In this document: positions 54,547 to 63,033 of the stretch, piece by piece | How the letters are laid out: each line of letters opens with the position of its first letter | Numbering within the stretch: the stretch's first letter is position 1 | Source of the DNA: CBDCGJ01 sp965238305 | GTDB taxonomy: Bacteria > Pseudomonadota > Alphaproteobacteria > GCA-2731375 | Direction of reading: 5' to 3' | NCBI GenBank assembly: GCA_965238305.1 | Contig: CBDEHK010000001.1 | Coordinates: 3,348,001 to 3,412,000, forward strand | DNA length: 64,000 nt | Translations under genes and position numbers: made by a program | The notes under the pieces: generated by a model | Database searches by the model: none | Told to the model about the DNA's origin: nothing | Seen by the model: the letters and a program-made list of their open reading frames with translations, nothing else

Positions 54547-54876
54547 GGTGTATACCTCTTTATGTCAAACAAATATTGAACTTCGCGATTGACTGTATTG
54601 AGTTTTACATTTTTAATCAATAGCAACAATCTGTCGCCAAACAAATATTCTAAAAAAACATATTGGCGGGAATATCGTCTAGTTTAGATTTCTAAGGTTT
54701 GAGTATGCGGAAAACAGGGGCGTACTCAATCATCTGCAGCATTGCGTTTTCGTGTCCAAGGATCGCTAAGTATACTGCGGTCAAATTGGTTTACGTGGCA
54801 AAATTGTTCAAAGCGTCCATGTGGCAATTATTTTTTCAATATAACCAGGGCGATCATCAATTGAAGGGAACAACGA
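54547..54876. promoter_or_regulatory. Divergent promoter region between pqqA and the aldehyde oxidoreductase genes
   Basis: 330 AT-rich bases without a gene. An inverted repeat, CGCCAA (54635-54640) and TTGGCG (54663-54668) with a 22-base centre, could be a regulator site for one or both operons. No other motif is clear. Confidence 0.35.
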
Positions 54877-55335
54877 ATGGCTAAGATTTCAGTGAACGGT
54901 AAAGATGTAACCGTCGATATGCCCGATGACACACCACTTTTGTGGGTTATTCGGGAACATCTACAGATGACTGGAACAAAATTTGGCTGTGGAGCGGGGC
55001 TTTGTGGTGCCTGTACCGTCCATATTGACGGCGAAGCCACCCGAACCTGTATTACCCCGGTCAGCGAAGCGAGCGGCAAAAAAATCACGACGATTGAAGC
55101 CTTGAGCGCAGATGGTTCGCACCCCTTGCAGAAAGCTTGGGTCGCCGAACAGGTGCCGCAATGCGGCTATTGTCAATCTGGTCAGATCATGCAGGCTGCG
55201 GCATTTTTGGCGAAGAAGAAGAACCCGAGCGACGACGAAATTGTTGAAGCAATGACCGGAAATCTGTGTCGCTGCATGTCTTATGCACGAATCAAAAAAG
55301 CTGTACGTCGTGCTGCTGACGAGATGAAGGGTTAA
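54877..55335 (+). CDS. iorA: Aldehyde/isoquinoline oxidoreductase, 2x[2Fe-2S] subunit
   Basis: 152 residues. Cluster ligands are C38, C43, C46 and C58 (plant type) and C96, C99, C131 and C133 (CGYC, CRC). It relays electrons from the molybdenum subunit encoded next. The IorA name reflects family similarity, not a proven substrate. With no FAD subunit present, electrons probably go on to a cytochrome c, as in the acetic-acid-bacterium membrane aldehyde dehydrogenases. Confidence 0.85.
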   Translation: MAKISVNGKDVTVDMPDDTPLLWVIREHLQMTGTKFGCGAGLCGACTVHIDGEATRTCITPVSEASGKKITTIEALSADGSHPLQKAWVAEQVPQCGYCQSGQIMQAAAFLAKKKNPSDDEIVEAMTGNLCRCMSYARIKKAVRRAADEMKG

Positions 55336-55347
55336 GGGGGAACGATC

Positions 55348-57636
55348 ATGAATATTCAAAAACAAATTAATGACGATCAAAAAACTGACCTTAGCCGGCG
55401 CAAATTCCTAGCTGGATCCGCTGTTGGTATGGGCTTTGTAATGGGTTACGGTTTGTTACCAACACCCGGGGCTGGCATATCGGAAGCAATGGCGGCAGGC
55501 ACCTTCTCGCCGAACATATGGTTCTCGATGGACGACAAAGGCATCACCACAATAAACATCGTGAAGGCCGAAATGGGCCAGCACGTTGGCACCGCGATTG
55601 CACAATCGCTTGCGGAAGAATTGGAAGTGCCTTGGGAAAACGTCAAATTGAATTATCCCGATGTCGCCGCTCAATGGGGCCTATTTATCACCGGTGGCAG
55701 TTGGTCGATCAACTGGACTTTCGCTGCGATGTCACAAGCGGGTGCGGCGGGCCGTATTGTGCTGATGGAACAAGTGGTGAAGAATTGGGGCGTCCCTGCT
55801 ACTGAGCTTCGCGCGGAACAAGGTTATGTTTATCATGACAAATCCAAACGCAAAGTCAGTTACGGCGACTTAGTGAAAGGCGGCGTAGTTGCCCGAAGCT
55901 TTAACGCTGCACAATTAGCCGCGATCAAATTGAAATCACCCGGCGATCGCAAAGTTGTCGGCAAATCCATCGCCAATTTGGACGTCCCCGGTAAAACCAA
56001 CGGTACCGCAAAATACGGCATCGATACGTTTATCGAAGGCATGGTCTATGGCGCACCGCGCACGCCACCGGTCCGTTATGGTGCTTCTGTAAAGAGTGTT
56101 GATGATAGTCAGGCGAAAGCCGTCGCAGGATATAATGGTCACGTTGTGATCGAAGATCCGACTAAGATGGTTACCGGTTGGATCGTCGCTCTGGCGGATG
56201 ATTATCCAGCGGCGTTAAAGGCTGCCGCGGCGTTAAAGGTAGATTATGATTTGGGGCCAAACGCCAAAGTTAGTTCTGAAAGCATCATGGCCGAAGCCCA
56301 TGAACAATTGGCCAGCGGCGAAGGCGTTCGCACTTTCGTCGAAGATGGCGATGCGCCAGCTGGCATCAAAGGCGCCAGCAAAACCTTTAGCGCAACCTAC
56401 ACCACAAGCTTGAACTTACATATGCCGTTGGAGCCGATGAATGCCACGGTTTATGAAAAAGACGACGTTTGGCATGTCGAAACCGGAAATCAGTTTCAGG
56501 CCGTCTTAAGTGGAGTATTGCCGATTGTGTTGGGCGTCGACGCCTCGCAAGTTGCAATCCATCAACGACTTTTGGGCGGCGGTTTTGGCCGTCGATTGGA
56601 AGCGGATTATGTTGTTGTCGCAGCCTTGGCTGCAAAAGGCGCCAATAAACCCGTTAAGATGATTTACGATCGGGCGTCTGATACGCAATTTGATTTCCCG
56701 CGCAGCCAAGCTCTGCAAGTCCTGAACGCCGGCATCAAAGACGGTAAACTGGATTCGATGACCCACGACACCGTTTGCACGTGGGCCAATAGTCGGCTCG
56801 CACCTGCATTCCTGGCGAAAGCACCGGAAGGTAAAATCGATGCGTTTGCGATTAATGGCGCTGACTTCTGGTATTCGGTACCGAACCATCGTGTACGATT
56901 GATCAAATCGAAGCAAGGCGACGCGGCAGCACCAGCTGGCAATCTACGTTCCGTTGCACCGGGTTATACTTTCTTTGCGGTTGAAAGCTTCATGGATGAG
57001 TTGGCCCATGAGTTAAAAGTTGACCCGCTTGCTTTCCGCATGTCAATGCTGGACGCACAAGGAAAAAATGCGGGCACTGCACCGATGAGCGTTGGCGGCG
57101 CCAATCGGCTGAAAACCGTCCTAAAAACCGTAACCGACAAAGCCGGCTGGGGTAAAAAGATGGCGGCCGGTAGCGGTATGGGTCTGTCAATCTCCAGTGC
57201 TCAGGAACGCAACACGCCGACATGGACCGGTTGTGTTGCCGAAGTAGACGTGAACAAGTCGAGCGGCGAATATAAAGTCAAGAAACTGACCGTCGTGATC
57301 GATGTTGGTACCGCCGTTAATCCAGACGCTGTAAAAGCGCAAGTTGAAGGGTCCGTTCTCTGGGGTTTGTCAATTGCAACCAAAGAGCAGGCCGATATGA
57401 AGGACGGCGCCATTCAACAGGAAAACTTCGATACTTACGATGTGTTGCGGATGGCCGACATGCCGGAATTGGACATCACAGTGTTGTCGCCGGGGCAATA
57501 TCCGACCGGCTGTGGTGAACCTGGTGTAACCGTTGTCGCGCCGGCAGTGGCGAACGCGATATTCGACGCCTCCGGCGCCCGAATTCGCAGCCTACCGATA
57601 ACGCCGCAGGCGATCAAAGATGGCGCCATAGGATAA
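55348..57636 (+). CDS. iorB: Aldehyde/isoquinoline oxidoreductase, molybdopterin subunit (Tat-exported)
   Basis: 762 residues. A twin-arginine signal (DLSRRKFLAGSAVGMGF) shows export to the periplasm in folded form with its partner. Xanthine oxidase-family fold, with LGGGFGRRLEADY and the catalytic Glu E724 in GCGEPGV. GGGGGAACG precedes the ATG. Members oxidise N-heterocycles or aldehydes. Next to PQQ and alcohol dehydrogenase genes, oxidation of the aldehyde product to an acid is the likeliest role. It ends at a strong terminator. Confidence 0.87.
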   Translation: MNIQKQINDDQKTDLSRRKFLAGSAVGMGFVMGYGLLPTPGAGISEAMAAGTFSPNIWFSMDDKGITTINIVKAEMGQHVGTAIAQSLAEELEVPWENVKLNYPDVAAQWGLFITGGSWSINWTFAAMSQAGAAGRIVLMEQVVKNWGVPATELRAEQGYVYHDKSKRKVSYGDLVKGGVVARSFNAAQLAAIKLKSPGDRKVVGKSIANLDVPGKTNGTAKYGIDTFIEGMVYGAPRTPPVRYGASVKSVDDSQAKAVAGYNGHVVIEDPTKMVTGWIVALADDYPAALKAAAALKVDYDLGPNAKVSSESIMAEAHEQLASGEGVRTFVEDGDAPAGIKGASKTFSATYTTSLNLHMPLEPMNATVYEKDDVWHVETGNQFQAVLSGVLPIVLGVDASQVAIHQRLLGGGFGRRLEADYVVVAALAAKGANKPVKMIYDRASDTQFDFPRSQALQVLNAGIKDGKLDSMTHDTVCTWANSRLAPAFLAKAPEGKIDAFAINGADFWYSVPNHRVRLIKSKQGDAAAPAGNLRSVAPGYTFFAVESFMDELAHELKVDPLAFRMSMLDAQGKNAGTAPMSVGGANRLKTVLKTVTDKAGWGKKMAAGSGMGLSISSAQERNTPTWTGCVAEVDVNKSSGEYKVKKLTVVIDVGTAVNPDAVKAQVEGSVLWGLSIATKEQADMKDGAIQQENFDTYDVLRMADMPELDITVLSPGQYPTGCGEPGVTVVAPAVANAIFDASGARIRSLPITPQAIKDGAIG

Positions 57637-57654
57637 ATTCGAGGCGTAAATTGT

Positions 57655-57691
57655 GGACGGGGCGAGCAAATCCGCCCCGTCCAATTTTTTT
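57655..57691 (+). terminator. Rho-independent terminator after the Mo oxidoreductase genes
   Basis: A perfect 10-bp stem, GGACGGGGCG (57655-57664) with CGCCCCGTCC (57673-57682), an 8-base loop and then AATTTTTTT. It overlaps the region just upstream of the next small gene. Confidence 0.85.
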
Positions 57692-57700
57692 GGAACTTTG

Positions 57701-58162
57701 ATGCTGAAATCGCCTCTTTCAATTTTGCTATTGCTCATTGGCTTGTTGCTGTTGACCGGCACCGATGTTCAGGCTGGCTGGCGATATACAAGCTGGGGCA
57801 TGAGTGAACAAGATGTCCGGAAAGCATCGGATGGCAACGCTTATACTGCCCGTGGCGAATTGCCGGTCTATTGGATGGAATTACCGCGGCTTCTCGCTAA
57901 GGCGAGATTTGGCAAATTTGAATTTCTTGCGGAATTCTATTTTGACAAAAAAGAAAAGTTGGCGAAGGTCCGATTGATGCCACGGACTGAAATCTGGTGT
58001 CTTGATATGTTTCGTCTGCTCAACCAACGTTATTCAAACTATGTTGGACCATCGGATGATGGATATATGTGGATCGATCCCACCAAAAATAACCGAATTC
58101 TGCTGTCCGGCTTCGGTAGATGCAAATTGACCTATAGCTCATTAGCCAACAGCGGCAGATGA
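57701..58162 (+). CDS. Small exported protein of unknown function
   Basis: 153 residues from ATG 57701; the longer frame would run through the terminator. The signal peptide is SPLSILLLLIGLLLLTG...VQAG. The mature part is WRYTSWGMSEQDVRKAS, then a middle FEFLAEFYFDKKEKLAKVRL, suggesting a small beta-rich fold. Two Cys (WCLDMF, GRCKLTY) might pair. I do not recognise the family. It is convergent with the DUF1194 gene, overlapping its end by 31 bases. Confidence 0.6.
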   Translation: MLKSPLSILLLLIGLLLLTGTDVQAGWRYTSWGMSEQDVRKASDGNAYTARGELPVYWMELPRLLAKARFGKFEFLAEFYFDKKEKLAKVRLMPRTEIWCLDMFRLLNQRYSNYVGPSDDGYMWIDPTKNNRILLSGFGRCKLTYSSLANSGR

Positions 58163-58893
58163 ATTGCATACCACCTTTCAGGCGGTCGACCGGAAATTTC
58201 CGTCGTTAGTTTTTGCAGGATTGCGTCCGCGTAATGGTCGAATGAAAGTGAAGGATTAACGAATGACCGAGGCCCACCTATGACATTTTTACTGAAGTAA
58301 CTCACCAATTCCTGGCGCGTCTCTTGATCGTGACGATCCGCCAATATAGGCAAACCATTGATTGTAAGGCCTTGCGCCATCAATAAATCCCGGGCGATCG
58401 ACGGCTCCAACCCGCGATTGCTAGGGTCATCGCTGGAAACATCAATAACCTTTCTTCGGCCGATAAAATTGTTCGACGCAATCGCCTGTCCGGCCACAAT
58501 CATGGCATCACCAATGGCGGTATAATTCAATCCAGCCCACGGCTTTCCTTTGCGCGATCGAACAGCGGCGGCAAATTTACGGGCGCTATTTCTATCCTCG
58601 ATCTTGAACCACGGGACGATCATGATCTGCTGTCTTTCCCCAGCCCACAGCAGCAGTGCGACAGCGACACCACCGATTGGCAGATTGTCGATGACTTGCT
58701 GTAAACTCGGATTTTCAAAAGCTCTCGCGATGCCTTCGATCTGGACAACATGCTCGGCCGCGCTGACGCTATTTGAGACATCAACAGCCAAAACAATTTC
58801 CACATCTACTGGTATTTTATCAGTCGCTGTCGCAATTCGGCTTGTCCAAACAAGGCAGAAGAGCAGAGAAAATAAACAGAGTGACGTCCGCAT
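58132..58893 (-). CDS. Exported DUF1194/VWA-like protein
   Basis: 253 residues with a signal peptide (ends near TATA). It begins VDVEIVLAVDVSNSVSAAEH, a MIDAS-like DxSxS, and continues GGVAVALLLWAGERQQ and RKVIDVSSDD. That matches DUF1194, a secreted von Willebrand A-like family. Methanol-oxidation clusters carry exported VWA proteins (MxaC/MxaL) for assembly, so a chaperone-like role for the neighbouring quinoprotein is possible; that is inference. It is divergent from the dehydrogenase gene. Confidence 0.75.
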   Translation of the reverse strand: MRTSLCLFSLLFCLVWTSRIATATDKIPVDVEIVLAVDVSNSVSAAEHVVQIEGIARAFENPSLQQVIDNLPIGGVAVALLLWAGERQQIMIVPWFKIEDRNSARKFAAAVRSRKGKPWAGLNYTAIGDAMIVAGQAIASNNFIGRRKVIDVSSDDPSNRGLEPSIARDLLMAQGLTINGLPILADRHDQETRQELVSYFSKNVIGGPRSFVNPSLSFDHYADAILQKLTTEISGRPPERWYAIHLPLLANEL

Positions 58894-59066
58894 TTAAGCA
58901 ACTTCCATCCGTGTATTGGAAGGTTGAAGAAGGAAACAGAACTGCTTCCGTTTGGACAGATTACAGATTCTAAACACTTTACATAACCTCAAATTCCGTG
59001 AAATCATAATAATGTATACAAATTGCCAATCAAAAACCAAACGAACATCTATAGGGGATATTCATA

Positions 59067-60785
59067 ATGTCGAAGGGACTAGGATTAAAAACTATTGTCG
59101 CTGCAGGGAGTATGATTGCCTTCATTCCAGGATTGTCGTTCGCGCAATCCGCACAACAGCTCGCAAATGATGCAAACACGACTAATGAAGTTTTGACAGT
59201 CGGTCTAGGCCAAGGGCAGCAACGCTACAGCCCATTGGATAAGATAAACAGTAAGAACGTCAAAGATTTGGTTCCTGTGTGGAATTACAGTTTCGGCGAT
59301 AACCGCGGACAGGAAAGCCAGCCATTGGTATTTAATGGCGTCATGTATGTAACGACGCATAATGCGACACATGCGATCGACGCCAAAACCGGTCGACGCA
59401 TCTGGGTTTCGAAAATCGAGTATCCACCGGAAACGCCGAGAATAGTTTGCTGCGGGATCGTCAATCGTGGCGGTGCCCTTTATAACGGTAAACTATACCG
59501 CGCGACGTTGGACGCTCACGTCATCGCTTTGGATATTAAGGACGGCAAAGAAGTCTGGCGATCCCAAGCCATCGATTTCAAAGATGGCTATTCCATGACG
59601 ATGGCGCCCTTGATTGCGAACAACGTGGTTATCACCGGTATTTCCGGCGGTGAATATGGTATTCGCGGCTTTATTGATGGCTGGGATCCGGACAGTGGTG
59701 CGCATTTATGGCGGCGTTATACGGTTGCCGGTCCGGGCGAGAAAGGCGGCGATACGTGGCCGCGTGATACCTACAAACATGGTGGAGCGCCAACCTGGAT
59801 AACCGGCACTTACGATCCCGAATTGGATCTGGTCTATTGGGGTGCCGGTAACGGCGGTCCGTGGAATGCGGAATTCCGCAAAGGCGACAATCTTTATGTT
59901 GGTTCCGTGTTAGCAATTCGCCCAAAAACCGGTGAAGTCGCGTGGCATTATCAGTTTTCGCCAAACGATCCTTATGATTATGACGGGGTCAACGAAAACA
60001 TCATTGTCGATACGGAAATTGACGGCAAGATGCACAAAACCATCATCCATGCCGATCGTAACGGCTTTCTGTATATAATCGATCGCACCAATGGGAAATT
60101 GTTGAAAGCCAGTCAATTCATTGACGAGCTAAATTGGGCGGACGGCATCGATATGAAAACCGGTCGTCCGATCGAAAGCGAATTGACAAAGAAGATGCGG
60201 GCCACTGGTGCCAAAGTGGATATTTGGCCGTCCGCATTTGGTGGCAAGAATTGGAACCCGATGAGCTATAGCCCCAAAACCGGTTATGTCTATGCGAATA
60301 CACTAAAACTTGGCATGGCCTACAAACCCGTGGAGCCGGAATTTAAAAAAGGGACATTTTACTTTGGCATCGACTTGGGGTCTTTCCAATGGTTGTTCCC
60401 GGATGATGGACAAACCGGCGAATTAAGAGCGATCGACCCAAAGACCGGCAAAGCCAAATGGAAAGTCGGCACTGAAGCTGCGAATTGGGGTGGCACAATG
60501 GTCACAGGTGGCGGCGTTGTGTTTACCGGCACCTTTACCGGTCAGTTCAAAGCTTATGACGCCGAAATGGGAACTGAACTATGGTCGTTCCAAACGGGTT
60601 CCGGAATTATCGGTCAACCGATAACTTGGGAGCAGGATGGCCAGCAATATGTCTCGATCGCCAGCGGTGTTGGCGGAGCATATCGGAATTTCATTCCGGT
60701 GTTTGGTGCCAAGAATACAAAACTGAACGCGATCATCGCCAGCGTACCTGAAGGTGGTTCGCTCTGGACCTTTGCGGTCAAGTGA
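59067..60785 (+). CDS. PQQ-dependent methanol/ethanol-family alcohol dehydrogenase, lanthanide type
   Basis: 572 residues: signal peptide (cleavage near SFAQ-S) and an eight-bladed quinoprotein propeller without a C-terminal heme domain. Key residues are the vicinal disulfide C128-C129, metal and PQQ ligands E196 and N262, catalytic D304, and D306 two residues on (YDYDG). An Asp at that second position is the hallmark of lanthanide-dependent XoxF/ExaF/PedH enzymes; calcium enzymes have Ala, Ser or Thr. It oxidises a primary alcohol in the periplasm and reduces the cytochrome c encoded next. XoxF versus ExaF cannot be settled without a tree. Confidence 0.88.
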   Translation: MSKGLGLKTIVAAGSMIAFIPGLSFAQSAQQLANDANTTNEVLTVGLGQGQQRYSPLDKINSKNVKDLVPVWNYSFGDNRGQESQPLVFNGVMYVTTHNATHAIDAKTGRRIWVSKIEYPPETPRIVCCGIVNRGGALYNGKLYRATLDAHVIALDIKDGKEVWRSQAIDFKDGYSMTMAPLIANNVVITGISGGEYGIRGFIDGWDPDSGAHLWRRYTVAGPGEKGGDTWPRDTYKHGGAPTWITGTYDPELDLVYWGAGNGGPWNAEFRKGDNLYVGSVLAIRPKTGEVAWHYQFSPNDPYDYDGVNENIIVDTEIDGKMHKTIIHADRNGFLYIIDRTNGKLLKASQFIDELNWADGIDMKTGRPIESELTKKMRATGAKVDIWPSAFGGKNWNPMSYSPKTGYVYANTLKLGMAYKPVEPEFKKGTFYFGIDLGSFQWLFPDDGQTGELRAIDPKTGKAKWKVGTEAANWGGTMVTGGGVVFTGTFTGQFKAYDAEMGTELWSFQTGSGIIGQPITWEQDGQQYVSIASGVGGAYRNFIPVFGAKNTKLNAIIASVPEGGSLWTFAVK

Positions 60786-60819
60786 CGCAATAGCCATCGA
60801 AGACCGTGAACAAGTAAAT

Positions 60820-60851
60820 GGGGGCCGCGCCTGACGATCAGGCGTGCCCCC
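60820..60851 (+). terminator. Hairpin after the PQQ dehydrogenase
   Basis: GGGGGC-CGCGCCTGA and TCAGGCG-TGCCCCC form a long GC stem with a CGA loop. Only a weak AAATTCTT follows, so it may act as a partial terminator or mRNA stabiliser that lowers expression of the downstream cytochrome relative to the dehydrogenase. Confidence 0.6.
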
Positions 60852-60902
60852 AAATTCTTGAGACATTGGTGACGGTATTCGCGGATCGGCAACGGAACAA
60901 CA

Positions 60903-61256
60903 ATGCAGTTAATTGATTATTCATTCAAAATGAAATTCGGACAGCTAGATATCGTGGTCATTATGGCAATTATTTTTGGCCTAATGACGACACTGGCGTT
61001 GGCGGGCGTTGACCCGGAAATGGTAAAAAAAGGTAAGAGCGACTATTATTCTTATTGTGTGAACTGCCATGGTCCCAACATGGTGAATACCGGCACCCGC
61101 TCATATGATTTGCGGAAATTTCCATTGAACGCAAAACCCAGATTTATCAAATCCGTCAAAGACGGCGTAAAAGACATGCCAGCTTGGAAAGATGTCCTGG
61201 ACGACGCCCAAATCGAACAGCTTTGGGCGTATGTCAAGACCAGAGGCAAAAGCTAA
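60903..61256 (+). CDS. Membrane-anchored or exported cytochrome c, acceptor of the PQQ dehydrogenase
   Basis: 117 residues. An N-terminal hydrophobic segment (VVIMAIIFGLMTTLALAG) is followed by a class I cytochrome c: heme motif CVNCH and likely Met ligand in VKDMPAW, ending WAYVKTRGKS. GGAACAACA precedes the ATG. Its position after the dehydrogenase matches MxaG/XoxG/c550 genes. Its stop overlaps the next start (TAATG). Confidence 0.85.
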   Translation: MQLIDYSFKMKFGQLDIVVIMAIIFGLMTTLALAGVDPEMVKKGKSDYYSYCVNCHGPNMVNTGTRSYDLRKFPLNAKPRFIKSVKDGVKDMPAWKDVLDDAQIEQLWAYVKTRGKS

Positions 61257-62197
61257 TGCCCCAGTCCAAGCAATTTCTCTTTCGGTTCACTTTGGCCTTG
61301 ATCCTAGCAGCGGGACCAATTTTCTGTTTATCCCCGGCGATTGCCAAAGCACAACTGAGAATTTGTCTCGAAGACGGCAGTCCGCCCTATTCCTTTAAGT
61401 TCGGCAAACGGGAAGGTGGATTTGATCTACTGTTGGCCCGTCGTGTTGCGGAAATGCTCAACATGGATCTTCAAATTCAATGGTATGAATCTGAAGATGA
61501 CGACGAGGCTGTAGCAATATATGAGATGAATACACTGCTATCGGCGGACTTTTGTGATTTTCTTGGCGGCTTCGCACTGATCGGATCGAACTTGGCAAAA
61601 CCAGTTCAGCCGACTGCCGCCCTGCCTGATTATGAAGACATGAAGCGCAGCGAACGCGGTCGCCGTGTCGCCATGGGTGAACTGACGGCGACAGCGCCAT
61701 ATATCCGCGCTGGACTAACCGTCGTGCTGGGTCCGAAATATACTGGAAAGTCAGTTGCTAAGCTGTCCGACCTAGCCGGTCTAAGGGTCGGTGGTGAAGT
61801 CAGTACCTTATCCAGCGCGCTATTGTTGCGTTATCAAGGTGGCCTATTGGCGGGCGACTCGCAGCATTTTACACCGGGCGATATTTTCGAAGAACTGGAA
61901 AAGGGCACAGTTGATGCCGCCTTGGTCGAGCAGCATCGCTTCGACCGCCATCTAGCAAGAAATCCGGATACGAAACTGAGCGCCAGCGGATACCTGCATT
62001 CGATTGCCTATAATTTGTCATTTGCTGTTTTGAAAGGTGGCAAGGCGCCAATACAAGCAATGAACGAAACGATCAATCAATTGATCAAAAGCGGTGAAAT
62101 GGCCAAGATCGCAGCGGCTGCCAGTATCAGTTTTTTTCCGCCGACCGAACCATATGTTTTTCAGCGTGTCTCACCGGACATGCTGACGCGTGATTAG
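61256..62197 (+). CDS. Periplasmic binding protein of the quinoprotein dehydrogenase (MxaJ/XoxJ/LutA-like)
   Basis: 313 residues from ATG 61256, overlapping the cytochrome stop; the longer frame lies inside the cytochrome gene. The signal peptide ends near AIAKA. Family 3 solute-binding fold: LRICLEDGSPPYSF, EGGFDLLLARRVAEML and GTVDAALVEQHRFDRHLA. Quinoprotein-associated members (MxaJ, XoxJ) are thought to help activate the dehydrogenase; LutA-like members bind for lanthanide uptake. Gene order dehydrogenase-cytochrome-J is that of xoxFGJ, which favours the activation role. Confidence 0.82.
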   Translation: MPQSKQFLFRFTLALILAAGPIFCLSPAIAKAQLRICLEDGSPPYSFKFGKREGGFDLLLARRVAEMLNMDLQIQWYESEDDDEAVAIYEMNTLLSADFCDFLGGFALIGSNLAKPVQPTAALPDYEDMKRSERGRRVAMGELTATAPYIRAGLTVVLGPKYTGKSVAKLSDLAGLRVGGEVSTLSSALLLRYQGGLLAGDSQHFTPGDIFEELEKGTVDAALVEQHRFDRHLARNPDTKLSASGYLHSIAYNLSFAVLKGGKAPIQAMNETINQLIKSGEMAKIAAAASISFFPPTEPYVFQRVSPDMLTRD

Positions 62198-62202
62198 TTC
62201 GC

Positions 62203-63033
62203 TTATCCGCGACCACCGCCGGTCATTCCACGCTTCGGATCGTAAGCCCAGATCGCTGAGGCCAGAAAACCGACAAGCGCCAACAAGGTTATTCCTGTCG
62301 CCGCCAAATCGAATTTCAGATAGAGACTGAAACGAATGAATTCGACGGCGTAAGTAAATGGGTTGAAGCTGCATAGCCAATACAATAGCTCGCTAGATTC
62401 GCGCATTTTCCACAACGGATAAAGTGCGCTCGACAAAAAGAAAGCAGGAAATATAACAAAATTCATCACCCCGGCGAAATTCTCCAGCTGGCGAATGAAA
62501 CTCGACAGCAACATGCCAACCGCGCCCAGCATCAGTCCAGTTATTATCAAAGTTGGCGCCAGCGCCAAATAGCCGAACGCCGGCATCTCGATACCAAGCA
62601 GATAAGCGGCGAACAAAAAAGCATATACCTGCAATATCGAGACGGCGCAGCCGGCGAATAATTTACAAAGCAACAAATACCAACGCGGCAATGGGCTGGT
62701 TAACAAGACTTTCATACTGCCCATTTCACGATCATAGACCAACGACAGCGAGCTTTGCATGCCATTGAATAATTGAATCATCCCGACCAATCCAGGCACG
62801 ATATAAACCTCATAAAGAATGTAAGTTTCGTAGGGTGGAATAATCGAAAGCCCAAGTACGGCCCGAAATCCAGCGGCAAAAACCAACAGCCAAACCAAAG
62901 GGCGAACCAATGCGGCGATGAAACGTTCGCGTTGATGGAAAAATCGCAACCCTTCGCGCCACGTCACGCCGCGCAAACAGCGCAAATAGGCAGCTGGACC
63001 AATCAAAGGTCTTTGGCTTAGTTCAATTGTCAT
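62203..63033 (-). CDS. pedC: ABC-2-type permease of the PQQ-alcohol dehydrogenase system
   Basis: 276 residues with about six membrane helices; CLRGVTWREGLRFFHQRERF and RPLVWLLVFAAGFRA at the front, then VYDREMGSMKVLLTSPLPRWYLL. This is the PedC/LutF-like ABC-2 permease group found with PQQ alcohol dehydrogenases and needed for efficient lanthanide response in Pseudomonas putida (PedA1A2BC) and Methylorubrum (Lut). Its start overlaps the end of the ATPase gene by 11 bases. Confidence 0.82.
   Translation of the reverse strand: MTIELSQRPLIGPAAYLRCLRGVTWREGLRFFHQRERFIAALVRPLVWLLVFAAGFRAVLGLSIIPPYETYILYEVYIVPGLVGMIQLFNGMQSSLSLVYDREMGSMKVLLTSPLPRWYLLLCKLFAGCAVSILQVYAFLFAAYLLGIEMPAFGYLALAPTLIITGLMLGAVGMLLSSFIRQLENFAGVMNFVIFPAFFLSSALYPLWKMRESSELLYWLCSFNPFTYAVEFIRFSLYLKFDLAATGITLLALVGFLASAIWAYDPKRGMTGGGRG

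Noticed and set aside
54420..54644. A 74-codon leftward frame upstream of pqqB
   Set aside because: It is in a different frame from pqqA and covers it; the 25-codon pqqA with Glu16 and Tyr20 is the real gene.
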